Shown: one piece after another, positions 35,229 through 42,770 of the stretch | How positions within the stretch are numbered: position 1 is the first letter of the stretch | How the letters are laid out: each line of letters opens with the position of its first letter | Assembly (NCBI GenBank): GCA_964510315.1 | Contig: CAZEAP010000027.1 | Location: 1 to 53,977 of the forward strand | Direction: 5' to 3' | Length of the DNA: 53,977 bases | Source of the DNA: CAZEAP01 sp964510315 | Lineage (GTDB): Bacteria > Planctomycetota > Brocadiia > SM23-32 | The notes under the pieces: model-generated | Databases searched by the model: none | Told to the model about the DNA's origin: nothing | What the model saw: only the letters and a program-made list of their open reading frames with translations | Made by a program: the position numbers and the translations under genes

Positions 35229-35949
35229 CTACGGTCCTTTCAGCGCCCAGGGACGCCAATCCTCTACGGGCACCGGCGCTTCGTCTGCCTTATCGGCAGC
35301 GACGCCGGCCACGCGCCGGCCATGCTGGACACCATCAAGATCGGGTTCGAGTCGAACGATCTGCTGGAAGCCGACTACTCCCAGGCGTCCGGGCCGATCC
35401 GTGGGCCGGAGGGCATCGCGAACCGGTGCGCCGTCAGCGCAGCGCAGGATGTAGGCGAACGCGCTCATCGCCTCGTTGATAGGAAAGACCGAGGTGGCGT
35501 GTCAAGGGTAAAAAGACCTTCGTGCACGAGCGGCTGGCCTCGGCCATGGGCGATCCGGGATGCCTGAGCATCTTCGGGCGCAAGGCAACGCCTCACCGCC
35601 TCTTCGTCGAGCACCTGACGGCCGAGTACCGGGTGCGCACCGAGGGCCGCGGTCGCACCGTGGACGAGTGGAAGCTGCCCGCCCACAGGCCCGACACCAC
35701 GGCTTGTGAGCAGAGCGAGCAAACGCGTCGCGACCCCGAGCCTGTCGAGGGGGAGTCCGCAGGATGGGACGCCGCAGGCGCCCGCAAGCACTGGCCCTTG
35801 ACAGGCATGTCAAGGGCTGGTTCGATTGCGTGGTGGGGTGTGCCGCAGCCGCCTCCATCGAGGGCGTCGAGCGCATCGGCGCGGCCGTGCAGTGGCCCGG
35901 CGAGCGGAAGCGTCTGAAGCTCTCGGACCTGCAAGCGAAGCGACGGTAG
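35229..35949 (+). pseudogene. Phage terminase large subunit (GpA-like) remnant 1
   Basis: Two pieces of one terminase are joined with the middle missing. 35262-35468 gives GHRRFVCLIGSDAGHAPAML, then IKIGFESNDLLEADY and GPEGIANRC, from the ATPase half. 35510-35949 gives the nuclease half: FVHERLASAMGDPGCLSIFG, LFVEHLTAEYRVRTEGRGR, DEWKLPAHRPD, then WFDCVVGCAAAAS. The end is interrupted by a repeat cluster (GAGCAGAGCGAGCAAAC and CGAGCCTGTCGAGG) and by the 22-bp palindrome at 35795-35816, which shifts the frame. It abuts the PKD gene and shows that a tailed prophage once sat here. Confidence 0.8.
35795..35816. repeat. Mini palindromic insertion 1 (CCCTTGACA-4-TGTCAAGGG)
   Basis: This 22-bp inverted repeat has a 4-base loop (GGCA) and is flanked by CTGG at 35791-35794 and 35817-35820. 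Removing the unit and one CTGG restores the terminase codons for His-Trp-Phe-Asp-Cys. Confidence 0.85.
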
Positions 35950-35965
35950 ACGAAGGCACGGGTAG

Positions 35966-35994
35966 TGGACAACAATGACAACGGAACCTATAAT
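35966..35994 (+). promoter_or_regulatory. Promoter of the Abi-C gene
   Basis: TGGACA (35966-35971), a 17-bp spacer and the perfect -10 TATAAT (35989-35994) lie between the terminase remnant and the intact Abi-type gene. Transcription would start near 36001. Confidence 0.65.
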
Positions 35995-36106
35995 AAGGAG
36001 TACTCCGATTGCTTGCCATGGGACCCAGGGCGCTGCCCAACCACTCCCCGCGAGCGGGCGCACGGCGGCAGAGCTATGTCCTACGTCTATCGTGAGGCCA
36101 ACGCAG

Positions 36107-36922
36107 ATGTCGGATCTCTCCTTCATTGAGAAGGACAAGCTCGAACGGCTGTTTGGGATGGCGAGCGGGTACGTCTTGGACTTCACCAATCGGACCTTCG
36201 CTGAGTTCGTGCTCGACAGCGTAGGACGCGATGTCTACGATGCCAAGTATGACTATGCGAGCGATTCAAAGGCAAATCGGCTCCGGGCGTTCTGGCAGCA
36301 GGAGCCGAATCACGTTGTGGGTAAGCTCACCGATGACCTATTGGAGTACTGTTGTGGTAGTAGCGGCAAGAAGACCGATGAGCGACTGCTTGAGGAGTGT
36401 CGCCAGATTGCTCAACGCCTGCGGGAAGGGGCGCCCGTCGAGCACATCGAGGCAATCGTGACGGAAGGCAGGGGGCACGATTTTGAGGTCCTCGTGCGTG
36501 CCGTACGGGAAGCCATTGACAAGAATGAACCGGAGGCCGGTCTTGATCGGCTTCATACGTTCGTCGTGAAATACGTGCGCAGCGTCTGCGAGAAGCGAGG
36601 GATCAGCACAGGCCGCGAAAAGCCCCTACACGGCCTATTCGGGGAATACGTGAAGAAGCTGCGACAGGAGGGGCTGATTGAGTCCGAGATGACCGAGCGG
36701 ATTCTGAAGTCCAGCATCAGCACAATGGAAGCCTTCAATCGGGTCCGCAACGAGCGAAGTCTTGCCCATGACAATCCTATCTTGAACTATGACGAGAGCC
36801 TTCTTGTCTTCAACCACGTTTGCAGCACGATCCGCTTTGTTAAGGACCTGGAAACACGCGCCGATAAGCCGGCCCAAGCAGATACTGTGAGCGACGAGGC
36901 CGGAGACGATATCCCCTTCTGA
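36107..36922 (+). CDS. Abortive-infection C-terminal (Abi-C/HEPN-like) protein
   Basis: The 271-residue protein (MSDLSFIEKDKLERLF start) has a C-terminal region like the Abi_C domain: LHGLFGEYVKKLRQEGL, then LKSSISTMEAFNRVRNERSLAHDN. RNERSLAH resembles the R-x4-6-H motif of HEPN RNases. The N-terminal half is unrecognised. Such proteins act in phage defence, probably by RNA cleavage after infection. A frame opens at 35975, but residues before MSDLSF look non-coding. Composition is clearly less GC-rich than the core genes. It lies between two terminase remnants and has its own strong promoter. Confidence 0.75.
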   Translation: MSDLSFIEKDKLERLFGMASGYVLDFTNRTFAEFVLDSVGRDVYDAKYDYASDSKANRLRAFWQQEPNHVVGKLTDDLLEYCCGSSGKKTDERLLEECRQIAQRLREGAPVEHIEAIVTEGRGHDFEVLVRAVREAIDKNEPEAGLDRLHTFVVKYVRSVCEKRGISTGREKPLHGLFGEYVKKLRQEGLIESEMTERILKSSISTMEAFNRVRNERSLAHDNPILNYDESLLVFNHVCSTIRFVKDLETRADKPAQADTVSDEAGDDIPF

Positions 36923-36972
36923 TGACTGCATCGTCAGCGTGCCAATACATGCCTGAGGCATCAACCGCAAGG

Positions 36973-37323
36973 GCACTCCTCTTCGCCGAGCACCTGACGG
37001 CCGAGTACCGCGTCCGCACCAAAGGCCGGGGCCGCACCGTCGACGAGTGGAAGCTGCCCGCCCACAAACCGGACACCACGGGTTGCGAGCAGAGCGAGCA
37101 AACGGGGCGCGAGTCCGCAGGCCGAGTCCGCAGGATGCGACCACGGAGTGGCACACAACCACTGGCCCTTGACAGGTGTGTCAAGGGCTGGTTCGACTGC
37201 GTGGTCGGCTGCGCGGCGGCCGCCTCCATCCAGGGCGTCGAGCGGGTGGGCGCAGCCGTTCAGGCAGGCGCCAAAGAGAGAAAACGAATCAGATTGTCTG
37301 AGATTCAGCGAGCGAAGCGGTAA
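36973..37323 (+). pseudogene. Phage terminase large subunit (GpA-like) remnant 2, C-terminus only
   Basis: The translation LLFAEHLTAEYRVRTKGRGR, DEWKLPAHKPD, WFDCVVGCAAAASIQGV and a basic end RLSEIQRAKR parallels remnant 1 and is the end of a GpA-type large terminase. Between KPD and WFDC lies extra DNA: a GAGCAGAGCGAGCAAAC repeat block, then the 22-bp palindrome at 37166-37187. The net insertion keeps the frame open. No start, ATPase half or ribosome-binding site remains, so it cannot be functional. Confidence 0.8.
37166..37187. repeat. Mini palindromic insertion 2 (CCCTTGACA-4-TGTCAAGGG)
   Basis: This 22-bp inverted repeat has loop GGTG and is flanked by CTGG at 37162-37165 and 37188-37191. 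It is at the same codon as insertion 1. Deleting unit plus one CTGG yields AACCACTGGTTCGACTGC, the canonical Asn-His-Trp-Phe-Asp-Cys. Confidence 0.9.
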
Positions 37324-37457
37324 CTCGTGACGGCGAGCGAGCCTATTCCCCCGTCGCTTGCACTCGCTGGCTGCGGTCGTTAACCTGACGAGGCGCTGTT
37401 AGGCCCCGAGCGTAGTCGCGGTCATCGGCAAGTCAGACGCTCAAGGAATGCGAAACA

Positions 37458-38609
37458 ATGAGTCGAGTAGCCGTTTCCAGAGGCGTCCTGCAATGGGCTC
37501 TTGATCGGCGCGGCGCGTCCGTTTCTGATTTGGAAACCAAGTTTCCGAAATTAGCCGAATGGTTGGAGGGCCTGCGGCAACCCACTTTGCGCCAGTTGGA
37601 GCGTTTCGCCAAAGCCACGGCCACACCTCTCGGCTTCCTCTTCCTTGAACAGCCGCCAGAGGAGCGGCTGCCCATACCCCACTTCCGGACCATCGAAAGC
37701 ACGGAGCTCCAAAGCCCTAGCCCCGAGCTCCTGGATACGTTCTACAGTATGCAGCGTCGCCAGCTGTGGCTGCGTGATTTTCTGGAAGAGGAGGGATGCG
37801 ATACCTTGCCATTCGTAACTTCCGCGAAGAAGTGGGAGGAGACTGTGTCCGTCGCGGTCCGCATGCGGAACTTGCTGGGCTTCCAGGAAGGATGGGCGGC
37901 AAGAGAGCGACGGTGGCAGGACGCGCTCCGGACGCTCCGTGACAAGATGGAGGATGCGGGCATTTTTGTGGCAGTGAACGGTGTTGTTGAGAACAACACG
38001 CATCGCAAACTCGACACCGCGGAGTTCCGCGGCTTTGTTCTGGTGGACGAATATGCGCCCCTGGTCTTTGTCAATGGGGCGGACGCTAAAGCGGCCCAGA
38101 TGTTCACGCTGGCTCACGAGTTGGCGCACGTTTTCTACGGGAGCAGTGCGGCCTTCGACTTGCGTCAGATGCAGCCAGCGGATGAGCCTATCGAGAAAAC
38201 GTGCAATCAAGTGGCAGCGGAGTTCCTCGTACCTCGGGAGGAGGTAGTTCGGCAATGGGAACGCGCGCGACGGGCACATGAACCCTACGAAGCTCTCGCG
38301 CGTCACTTCAAAGTGAGCCAGATTGTGGCGGCAAGACGGGCCTTGGACACGGGCCTGGTGAGCAAGAAAGAGTTTTTCGATTTCTACGAAGCGTACCAGG
38401 AGAAACGTAGGCAGAGGAGCTCAGGGGGAAACGGAGGGAACTTCTACTATAACCAAAACTTGCGGGTGGGGAAACGGTTCGCGCGGATCGTTGCCACTGC
38501 CGCTGAGTCAGGCAACATCCCGTACTCCGAAGCCTATAGACTAACTGGGCTGCATGGTAAGACCTTCCACAAGTACGTGAAATCATTGCGCATCGGGGGG
38601 CTAGAGTGA
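37458..38609 (+). CDS. ImmA/IrrE-family metallopeptidase with N-terminal Xre-like region (antitoxin side of a TA pair)
   Basis: The 383-residue protein starts with an Xre-like region (VLQWALDRRGASVSDLE, then LRQPTLRQLERFAKATATPLGFLFLE). A central ImmA/IrrE peptidase domain has the zinc motif FTLAHELAHVFYG near residue 215-227 and a further Glu in VAAEFLVPREE. A C-terminal helical extension follows. Such proteins pair with DUF4411 proteins and are usually annotated as the antitoxin or regulator. The stop overlaps the DUF4411 start (GTGA). AGGAA lies before the ATG. The gene pair is set between terminase and head-gene remnants. Confidence 0.85.
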   Translation: MSRVAVSRGVLQWALDRRGASVSDLETKFPKLAEWLEGLRQPTLRQLERFAKATATPLGFLFLEQPPEERLPIPHFRTIESTELQSPSPELLDTFYSMQRRQLWLRDFLEEEGCDTLPFVTSAKKWEETVSVAVRMRNLLGFQEGWAARERRWQDALRTLRDKMEDAGIFVAVNGVVENNTHRKLDTAEFRGFVLVDEYAPLVFVNGADAKAAQMFTLAHELAHVFYGSSAAFDLRQMQPADEPIEKTCNQVAAEFLVPREEVVRQWERARRAHEPYEALARHFKVSQIVAARRALDTGLVSKKEFFDFYEAYQEKRRQRSSGGNGGNFYYNQNLRVGKRFARIVATAAESGNIPYSEAYRLTGLHGKTFHKYVKSLRIGGLE

Positions 38610-39109
38610 GCGAGTGTGCTCCTTACGTGCTCGATGCCGACGTCTTCATCAGAGCGAAGAGGGAGTATTATGCTTTCGATCTGGCCCCCCAGTTCTGGGA
38701 GGAACTAGCACGGCGAGCCGCAAATGGACAGGTCTTGAGTGTTGACAAAGTCGCCGGCGAGCTATCTCGCTTCGAGGATGAATTATCTCGTTGGGCCGCG
38801 AATGATTTCAGCGAGGCTTTTGCCACGACTGACGACGATAGTGTTCTGGAGTGGTATCGCCAGCTGATGGCTTGGGCACAGGCGCACGGCCAATACCGGG
38901 ATGCCGCCAAGCGGGAGTTTGCCAACGGTGACAACGCAGACCCATGGATCGTGGCGTATGCCAAGGCCGAGGGATGTACGGTCGTCACTAACGAGAAAGC
39001 AAGGCCTGAGAGTAAGAAGAGGATTCCGATACCCAACGCATGCAACGCCTTTAATGTGCCATATTGCACGCTTTTTGTGATGATGCGGGAAATCGGCATG
39101 CGAGTCTGA
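38606..39109 (+). CDS. DUF4411 PIN-like protein (probable toxin)
   Basis: The 167-residue protein has PIN-like acidic residues: YVLDADVFIRAKREYY at the N-terminus, GDNADPWIVAYAKAEG near 111-126 and TVVTNEKARPESKKR. PIN proteins are metal-dependent RNases, and DUF4411 members regularly follow ImmA/IrrE genes as toxin-antitoxin or regulator pairs. Translation starts with GTG inside the upstream stop codon. A hairpin terminator candidate lies about 200 bp downstream. Confidence 0.82.
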   Translation: MSECAPYVLDADVFIRAKREYYAFDLAPQFWEELARRAANGQVLSVDKVAGELSRFEDELSRWAANDFSEAFATTDDDSVLEWYRQLMAWAQAHGQYRDAAKREFANGDNADPWIVAYAKAEGCTVVTNEKARPESKKRIPIPNACNAFNVPYCTLFVMMREIGMRV

Positions 39110-39478
39110 TCAGCCGTATGGCCTCCTGGCGGTGACGCAACCAGAGAATGCGTTGCTGCCGCTTTTCTGTACCCCTCAACTGTTTGCGGGCAGAACATCC
39201 ATGACCCCCTTGCGACACAGGATGGATCGCGTACGATAGGGTCAAAGTGAACAACGGGCGACAGTCCGGCGGCTGATCACCGCCGGGCTGCTGAGCCAGA
39301 AAGCAAGGAGCCGCATGGGGCCACGCACCTGCGCGGCTCTTTCTATTTGGCGAATCGCCCGGAACGGCAGGCTGGAGGCTTGAGACCTGAGGCTTTGAGG
39401 TACGGCGACGGCAAACAGCAACGGCCCCTCCAGTCTCCAGCCTGCAGCCTACAGCCTGGAGCGAAGCGACCATGGCCG
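39110..39478. other. Gene-free interval with terminator and repeat
   Basis: No gene is supported. The interval contains the hairpin at 39308-39346 and a CAGGCTGGAGGCTTGAGAC / TACGGCGACGGC block (39368-39416). A shorter form of that block recurs at 39710-39752, so related direct repeats flank the small head-region gene. Confidence 0.6.
39308..39346 (+). terminator. Candidate terminator after the toxin-antitoxin pair
   Basis: GAGCCGC (39308-39314) pairs with GCGGCTC (39333-39339), followed by TTTCTATTT. It is a moderately strong hairpin with a broken T-run, downstream of the DUF4411 gene. Confidence 0.4.
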
Positions 39479-39699
39479 ACGACGTGAAGGACGCCATAGA
39501 GAAGAACGCGCAGGGACCCCGCCGGGCCAAGGGCGACGTAGGCGAGGTCCAGCAGCACAGCCTCAAGGACCAGCCCTTGACATCTGGCGTCGATGTCAAG
39601 GGCCAGGCCGATGCCGACCGCTACCTGGCATCGAGGGAGGCCCGCTCGAAACCCCACAAGTCGCTGCGGTTCGCGAAGCTGTCCCCACCGGGAGCCTGA
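39479..39699 (+). CDS. Small phage head-region protein with 11-residue insertion
   Basis: From ATG at 39472 or its neighbour the frame reads MADDVKDAIEKNAQGPRRAK, then VQQHSLKDQ, DADRYLAS, RFAKLSPPGA. I recognise it as the short protein often encoded between large terminase and portal in GpA-type phages. Between KDQ and ADADRYL lie 11 extra residues encoded by the 29-bp palindrome plus a CCAG duplicate, so the insertion is in frame. The gene may still be expressed, but its neighbours are decayed, so function is doubtful. Confidence 0.65.
39574..39602. repeat. Mini palindromic insertion 3 (CCCTTGACA-11-TGTCAAGGG)
   Basis: This 29-bp inverted repeat has an 11-base loop and is flanked by CCAG at 39570-39573 and 39603-39606. 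Unit plus duplicate is 33 bp, adding 11 codons in frame to the small phage protein. Confidence 0.9.
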
Positions 39700-39769
39700 C
39701 GGCAGGCGTCAGGCTGGAGGCGTGAGACTTGAGGTACGGCGACGGCACAAACGGCAAAGGCGAAACGGA

Positions 39770-39967
39770 ATGCTGGGTTGGCTAAAAAGATTGGCGGGCG
39801 CGAACGGGAACGCAGCCCCGGCGCAACTGACAAACGCCACCCTGGCGAGGCGCTACCTCGCGCTGGCCCGCTCCGGCGCCCTGCGCGCGCGCCCTTCGAC
39901 AGGCTCAGGACGGCTCTTAAGCCGCTACGACGCGGCGGTCACCACGGCCGACAACCGCCGCCACTGG
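39770..39967 (+). pseudogene. Phage portal protein (lambda family) N-terminal remnant
   Basis: From ATG at 39770 the frame reads MLGWLKRLAGANG, then LARRYLALARSGALRA, SRYDAAVTTADNRRHW, the usual start of lambda-type portal proteins (YDAA-TT-DNRRHW). About 33 extra bases with CCTTCGACAGGCTCAGGA split RA from SRYDAA in frame. The portal homology ends exactly at CTGG followed by CCCTTGACA (39964-39976), the left half of the mini palindrome, so nearly all of the gene is lost. Confidence 0.75.
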
Positions 39968-39976
39968 CCCTTGACA
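39968..39976. repeat. Half copy of the mini palindrome at the portal break
   Basis: CCCTTGACA follows CTGG (39964-39967), but no TGTCAAGGG follows. Portal coding sequence ends here and a GIY-YIG remnant on the other strand begins within about 10 bp. Confidence 0.7.
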
Positions 39977-39982
39977 CACCAC

Positions 39983-40136
39983 TCAGGCGAAGGGAGCAAG
40001 GCGTTCGGCCGGAAAGTCCCTGATCAGCAGCTCAATGGTCTTGCGACGGGTACGGCCGTTCTTGAAAGACTGCTCCCTTTGCCTGGCTTGAGCCGGCGTC
40101 TCGAATTCCTCGTAGTACACCAGATGGAGTGGTCTT
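39983..40136 (-). pseudogene. GIY-YIG nuclease C-terminal remnant
   Basis: The minus strand gives RPLHLVYYEEFETPAQARQR, then EQSFKNGRTRRKTIELLI and a stop at 39983-39985. LVYYEEF and REQ-FKNG are hallmarks of small GIY-YIG endonucleases. The N-terminal half with the GIY and YIG motifs is missing, and an in-frame TGA precedes the fragment. It lies between the portal and IS1380 remnants. Confidence 0.65.
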
Positions 40137-40374
40137 CACCGAGATTCCCCATTTACCGTAGCGAAGTTACACGTTCGCCTTCACCATGGCAGTGTAGCCC
40201 CCCGCGCTGTTCGTCAAGGACGAATCCGTGGAAGAAAGCTGCCGCACTGGTCTCCCGCCGCCGTTTGTCCGGGGAGATACGGCCGCCCGAAAGGTGTTTT
40301 TCGGCCATCGAGAGGCACCCTGACTGTCGAGAAACCACGAAGTCAGGTTTTTCTGTGAAACCCGGCATCACTCG

Positions 40375-40875
40375 TCAGGTCGGAGCGGGGGATAGCTGCC
40401 GGATGCGGCGCAGGACCGCTCCGAACAGTTCCCGCGGGACCGCCACCTCGGCCATCTGGAACACGACGTAGCGGGCGTGCCGGACGACCTTCGCCCCGAT
40501 CTTGACCAGTTTCTCCCGCAGCGTCGTCAGCGACCAGTGCCCCGCCGGCTCCGGCAGGGCCAGCCGGCGCATGAAGTTCGCCAGGTTGTAGGCCAGCGCT
40601 AAAAGCTACGGCCGAACCGCGTTGTCCATGAACCGATGGCAGGACAGCCGCGTCCATTTAACCGCGTTCTTGCCTTCCTTGATCCATTGCTCGGCCGTCC
40701 CGCGCTGGTTGTAGAAGCCGACCACGTTCTTCGACCACCACCTCAGGTTCGTCACGATGAACCCCGCGCGAGGGAAGAGTTCTCCGAGGCGCGACTCGAC
40801 CCTGGCCACCACCCGCCGCTCTTTCTGCCAGCCCTTGACAGCCGCTTCTGTCAAGGGCCAGATGCCGTCGCGACC
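40375..40875 (-). pseudogene. IS1380-family transposase remnant (C-terminal part)
   Basis: The minus strand encodes RRVVARVESRLGELFPRAGF, FYNQRGTAEQWIKEGKNAVK, LSCHRF, LALAYNLANFMRRLALPE and HWSLTTLREKLVKIGAKVVR, matching the end of IS1380-type DDE transposases. The catalytic Glu region EQWIKEGK is present. The N-terminal two-thirds is gone, and an in-frame TAG at 40608-40606 breaks the rest. A 26-bp mini palindrome plus CCAG sits at the Trp-Gln junction before KERRVV. Terminal inverted repeats were not located. Confidence 0.8.
40832..40857. repeat. Mini palindromic insertion 4 (CCCTTGACA-8-TGTCAAGGG)
   Basis: This 26-bp inverted repeat has an 8-base loop and is flanked by CCAG at 40828-40831 and 40858-40861. 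Unit plus duplicate is 30 bp and inserts ten residues in frame in the transposase remnant. Confidence 0.9.
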
Positions 40876-41425
40876 GTTGACCGGGGCTCGCCGTTGCCAC
40901 TTGCCGATCTATACGATTGTTCCTTGACATGACTCCCCGGAACGAGTACCGTTGCGAGACGGAACTGCTGTCGGCACCGTTCCGCTCTTTGACAATGTGA
41001 CTACGACGGACGGAAGCCGCTATGCTCCCGAGTCATGCGGCGTCCGAGGGCGTCCGCGAGCCAGGACTGGCGGACGGGTTCCGCTCGCCCGGGCGCTGCG
41101 TCACGCGCTGAAGGCCGTTTGGGCGGTCCCGGCTTCTCACAATTGGCCCGATATCTTTGGGCTTGAGCCGGGTCTACGCACCGGCCCCGCTTCTCGTGAG
41201 CAGGCTGAAACCGAGCCCGATTACGAAACGAACCCATTCCGACGCATCCTCCCCCTGAGTATGCGGATACGATGCATAATCCAAAGTGGACATCTCCGGT
41301 GGAGGAACAACCGGTCCTTTGTGCTCGGCACAGTGTGGGCCGGGTGTAACGGACGGCGGGTGGTGACGCCGTCGAGATAGATATCGCTTGGGCCGCCGCC
41401 TTTGCCCGCAGCTCATTTGTCCGGC
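40876..41425. other. Gene-free interval between the IS remnant and miaB
   Basis: I see no gene or recognisable site. Open frames on both strands have low-complexity composition without ribosome-binding sites. Parts may be decayed insertion-sequence DNA. Confidence 0.5.
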
Positions 41426-42751
41426 TCACCCCGGCAACTTGCCGAACAGAGTCAGCGCCGTGTGGTCCGTGATGCGCACGCGCCGGAGCCGGCCGGCGAG
41501 GGATTCGGGTCCCTTGAAGACGACGATGTCGTTGCGACGGGTCCGGCCGCTCAGGTTGGAGGAGTCTTTCTTGCTGACACCATCCACCAGCACCTCGACC
41601 TCCCGTCCCACCAGGGCCGCGCGGCGCTCCAGGTCCACCCGCTCCTGGGCCTCCAGCAGGATGCGGTGGCGCTCTTTCTTGACCTCCGCCGGCACGTCGT
41701 CCTCCAGGCGGGCGGCGGCCGTGCCGGGACGGGGCGAGTATTTGAACATGAAGCTCTGCTGGAAGCGGACTTCTTCCAGCAGCGCGAGGGTCCGTCGGAA
41801 ATCCTCGTCGGTCTCTCCGGGGAAACCCACGATGAAGTCCGAGGCCAGCTCTACGCCCGGTATAAGCTCCCGGGCGCGAGCGACCACGTTCCGGTAGTCC
41901 GCCGCCGCGTAGCCGCGGTTCATACGGGCGAGGACGGGGTCGGAGCCGCTCTGGGCGGGCAGGTGGAGGTGCTCGCAGACCTTGTCCCGTTCACCCACGG
42001 CGGCCAGTATGCGTTCCGTCATGTCTTTCGACTGGCTGGTGACGAAGCGAATGCGCTCCAGTCCCTCCACCTCGTCGGCCTCCTCCAGCAGATCGGCCAG
42101 GTCGACCGGCTTCTCCAGCCCGGCGCCGTAGCTGTTGACGTTCTGCCCGAGGAAGGTCACTTCCCGCACCCCGTCGGCCGCCAGCGTCCGCACCTCCTGC
42201 ATGACGTCCGGCAGGGGGCGGCTGACCTCGCGGCCGCGGACGTAGGGGACGATGCAATACGCGCAGTAGTTGTCGCATCCCCGCATGACGCTGACGAACG
42301 CGCTGTGGTGCGAGCGCCGCATGCACGGATCCCGCTGGAACTCGACCCGCCCCTCCCCCTCGAGGTCCACCACGGGTCCTTCGCCGGCCAGGATCGCTCG
42401 GAGGTATTCGGGCACCCTCAGGAAGGCGTGTGTTCCGCAGACCAGGTCTACAAAGGGGAAACGCTGCCTGATGTGGTCGCCGAGCCGCTGGGCCATGCAG
42501 CCGATGACGCCGAGAACGAACCCGTCCTCATCCTCCGCGCGGTTCCGGTATGACCCCAGGTGGGAGAAGACGCGGTTCTCGGCGTGCTCGCGAACGCTGC
42601 ACGTATTGTAGAGCACAGCGTCCGCGCCCTCCGGCGACTCGCACAGGTCGTATCCCGCCTCGTCGAGACGGCCCTTCAGCAGCCGGCTGTCCAGCCGGTT
42701 CATCTGACAGCCGAAGGTGACGATGCAGACGCGGAGAGGAGTGGAATCCAT
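41426..42751 (-). CDS. miaB: tRNA-2-methylthio-N6-dimethylallyladenosine synthase
   Basis: The 441-residue protein has the MiaB layout. The N-terminal UPF0004 domain binds the auxiliary [4Fe-4S] cluster (FGCQMNRLDS, NTCSVREHAENR, GCMAQRLG). The radical SAM domain has CDNYCAYCIVPYVRG near 160, and the C-terminal TRAM domain follows (about 375-438). It adds the methylthio group to i6A37 of tRNAs. The upstream phosphohexomutase-like gene ends 19 bp before it on the same strand, so they are probably co-transcribed. Confidence 0.95.
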   Translation of the reverse strand: MDSTPLRVCIVTFGCQMNRLDSRLLKGRLDEAGYDLCESPEGADAVLYNTCSVREHAENRVFSHLGSYRNRAEDEDGFVLGVIGCMAQRLGDHIRQRFPFVDLVCGTHAFLRVPEYLRAILAGEGPVVDLEGEGRVEFQRDPCMRRSHHSAFVSVMRGCDNYCAYCIVPYVRGREVSRPLPDVMQEVRTLAADGVREVTFLGQNVNSYGAGLEKPVDLADLLEEADEVEGLERIRFVTSQSKDMTERILAAVGERDKVCEHLHLPAQSGSDPVLARMNRGYAAADYRNVVARARELIPGVELASDFIVGFPGETDEDFRRTLALLEEVRFQQSFMFKYSPRPGTAAARLEDDVPAEVKKERHRILLEAQERVDLERRAALVGREVEVLVDGVSKKDSSNLSGRTRRNDIVVFKGPESLAGRLRRVRITDHTALTLFGKLPG

Positions 42752-42770
42752 GGTAAGCTCCGTCAGCGGT

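Noticed and set aside
37324..37457. A possible integron attC site (GCGCTGTTAGGC) before the ImmA/IrrE gene
   Set aside because: The right-hand core GTTAGGC is present, but no matching RYYYAAC left core or convincing paired arms were found.
36107..39109. Treating the Abi-C gene and the ImmA/IrrE-DUF4411 pair as one operon-like defence system
   Set aside because: A terminase remnant and about 500 bp separate them and the Abi gene has its own promoter, so only co-location is supported.
41001..41429. A 142-codon minus-strand frame before miaB
   Set aside because: Composition is not protein-like, no ribosome-binding site or family is recognised, and it overlaps the miaB 3' end.
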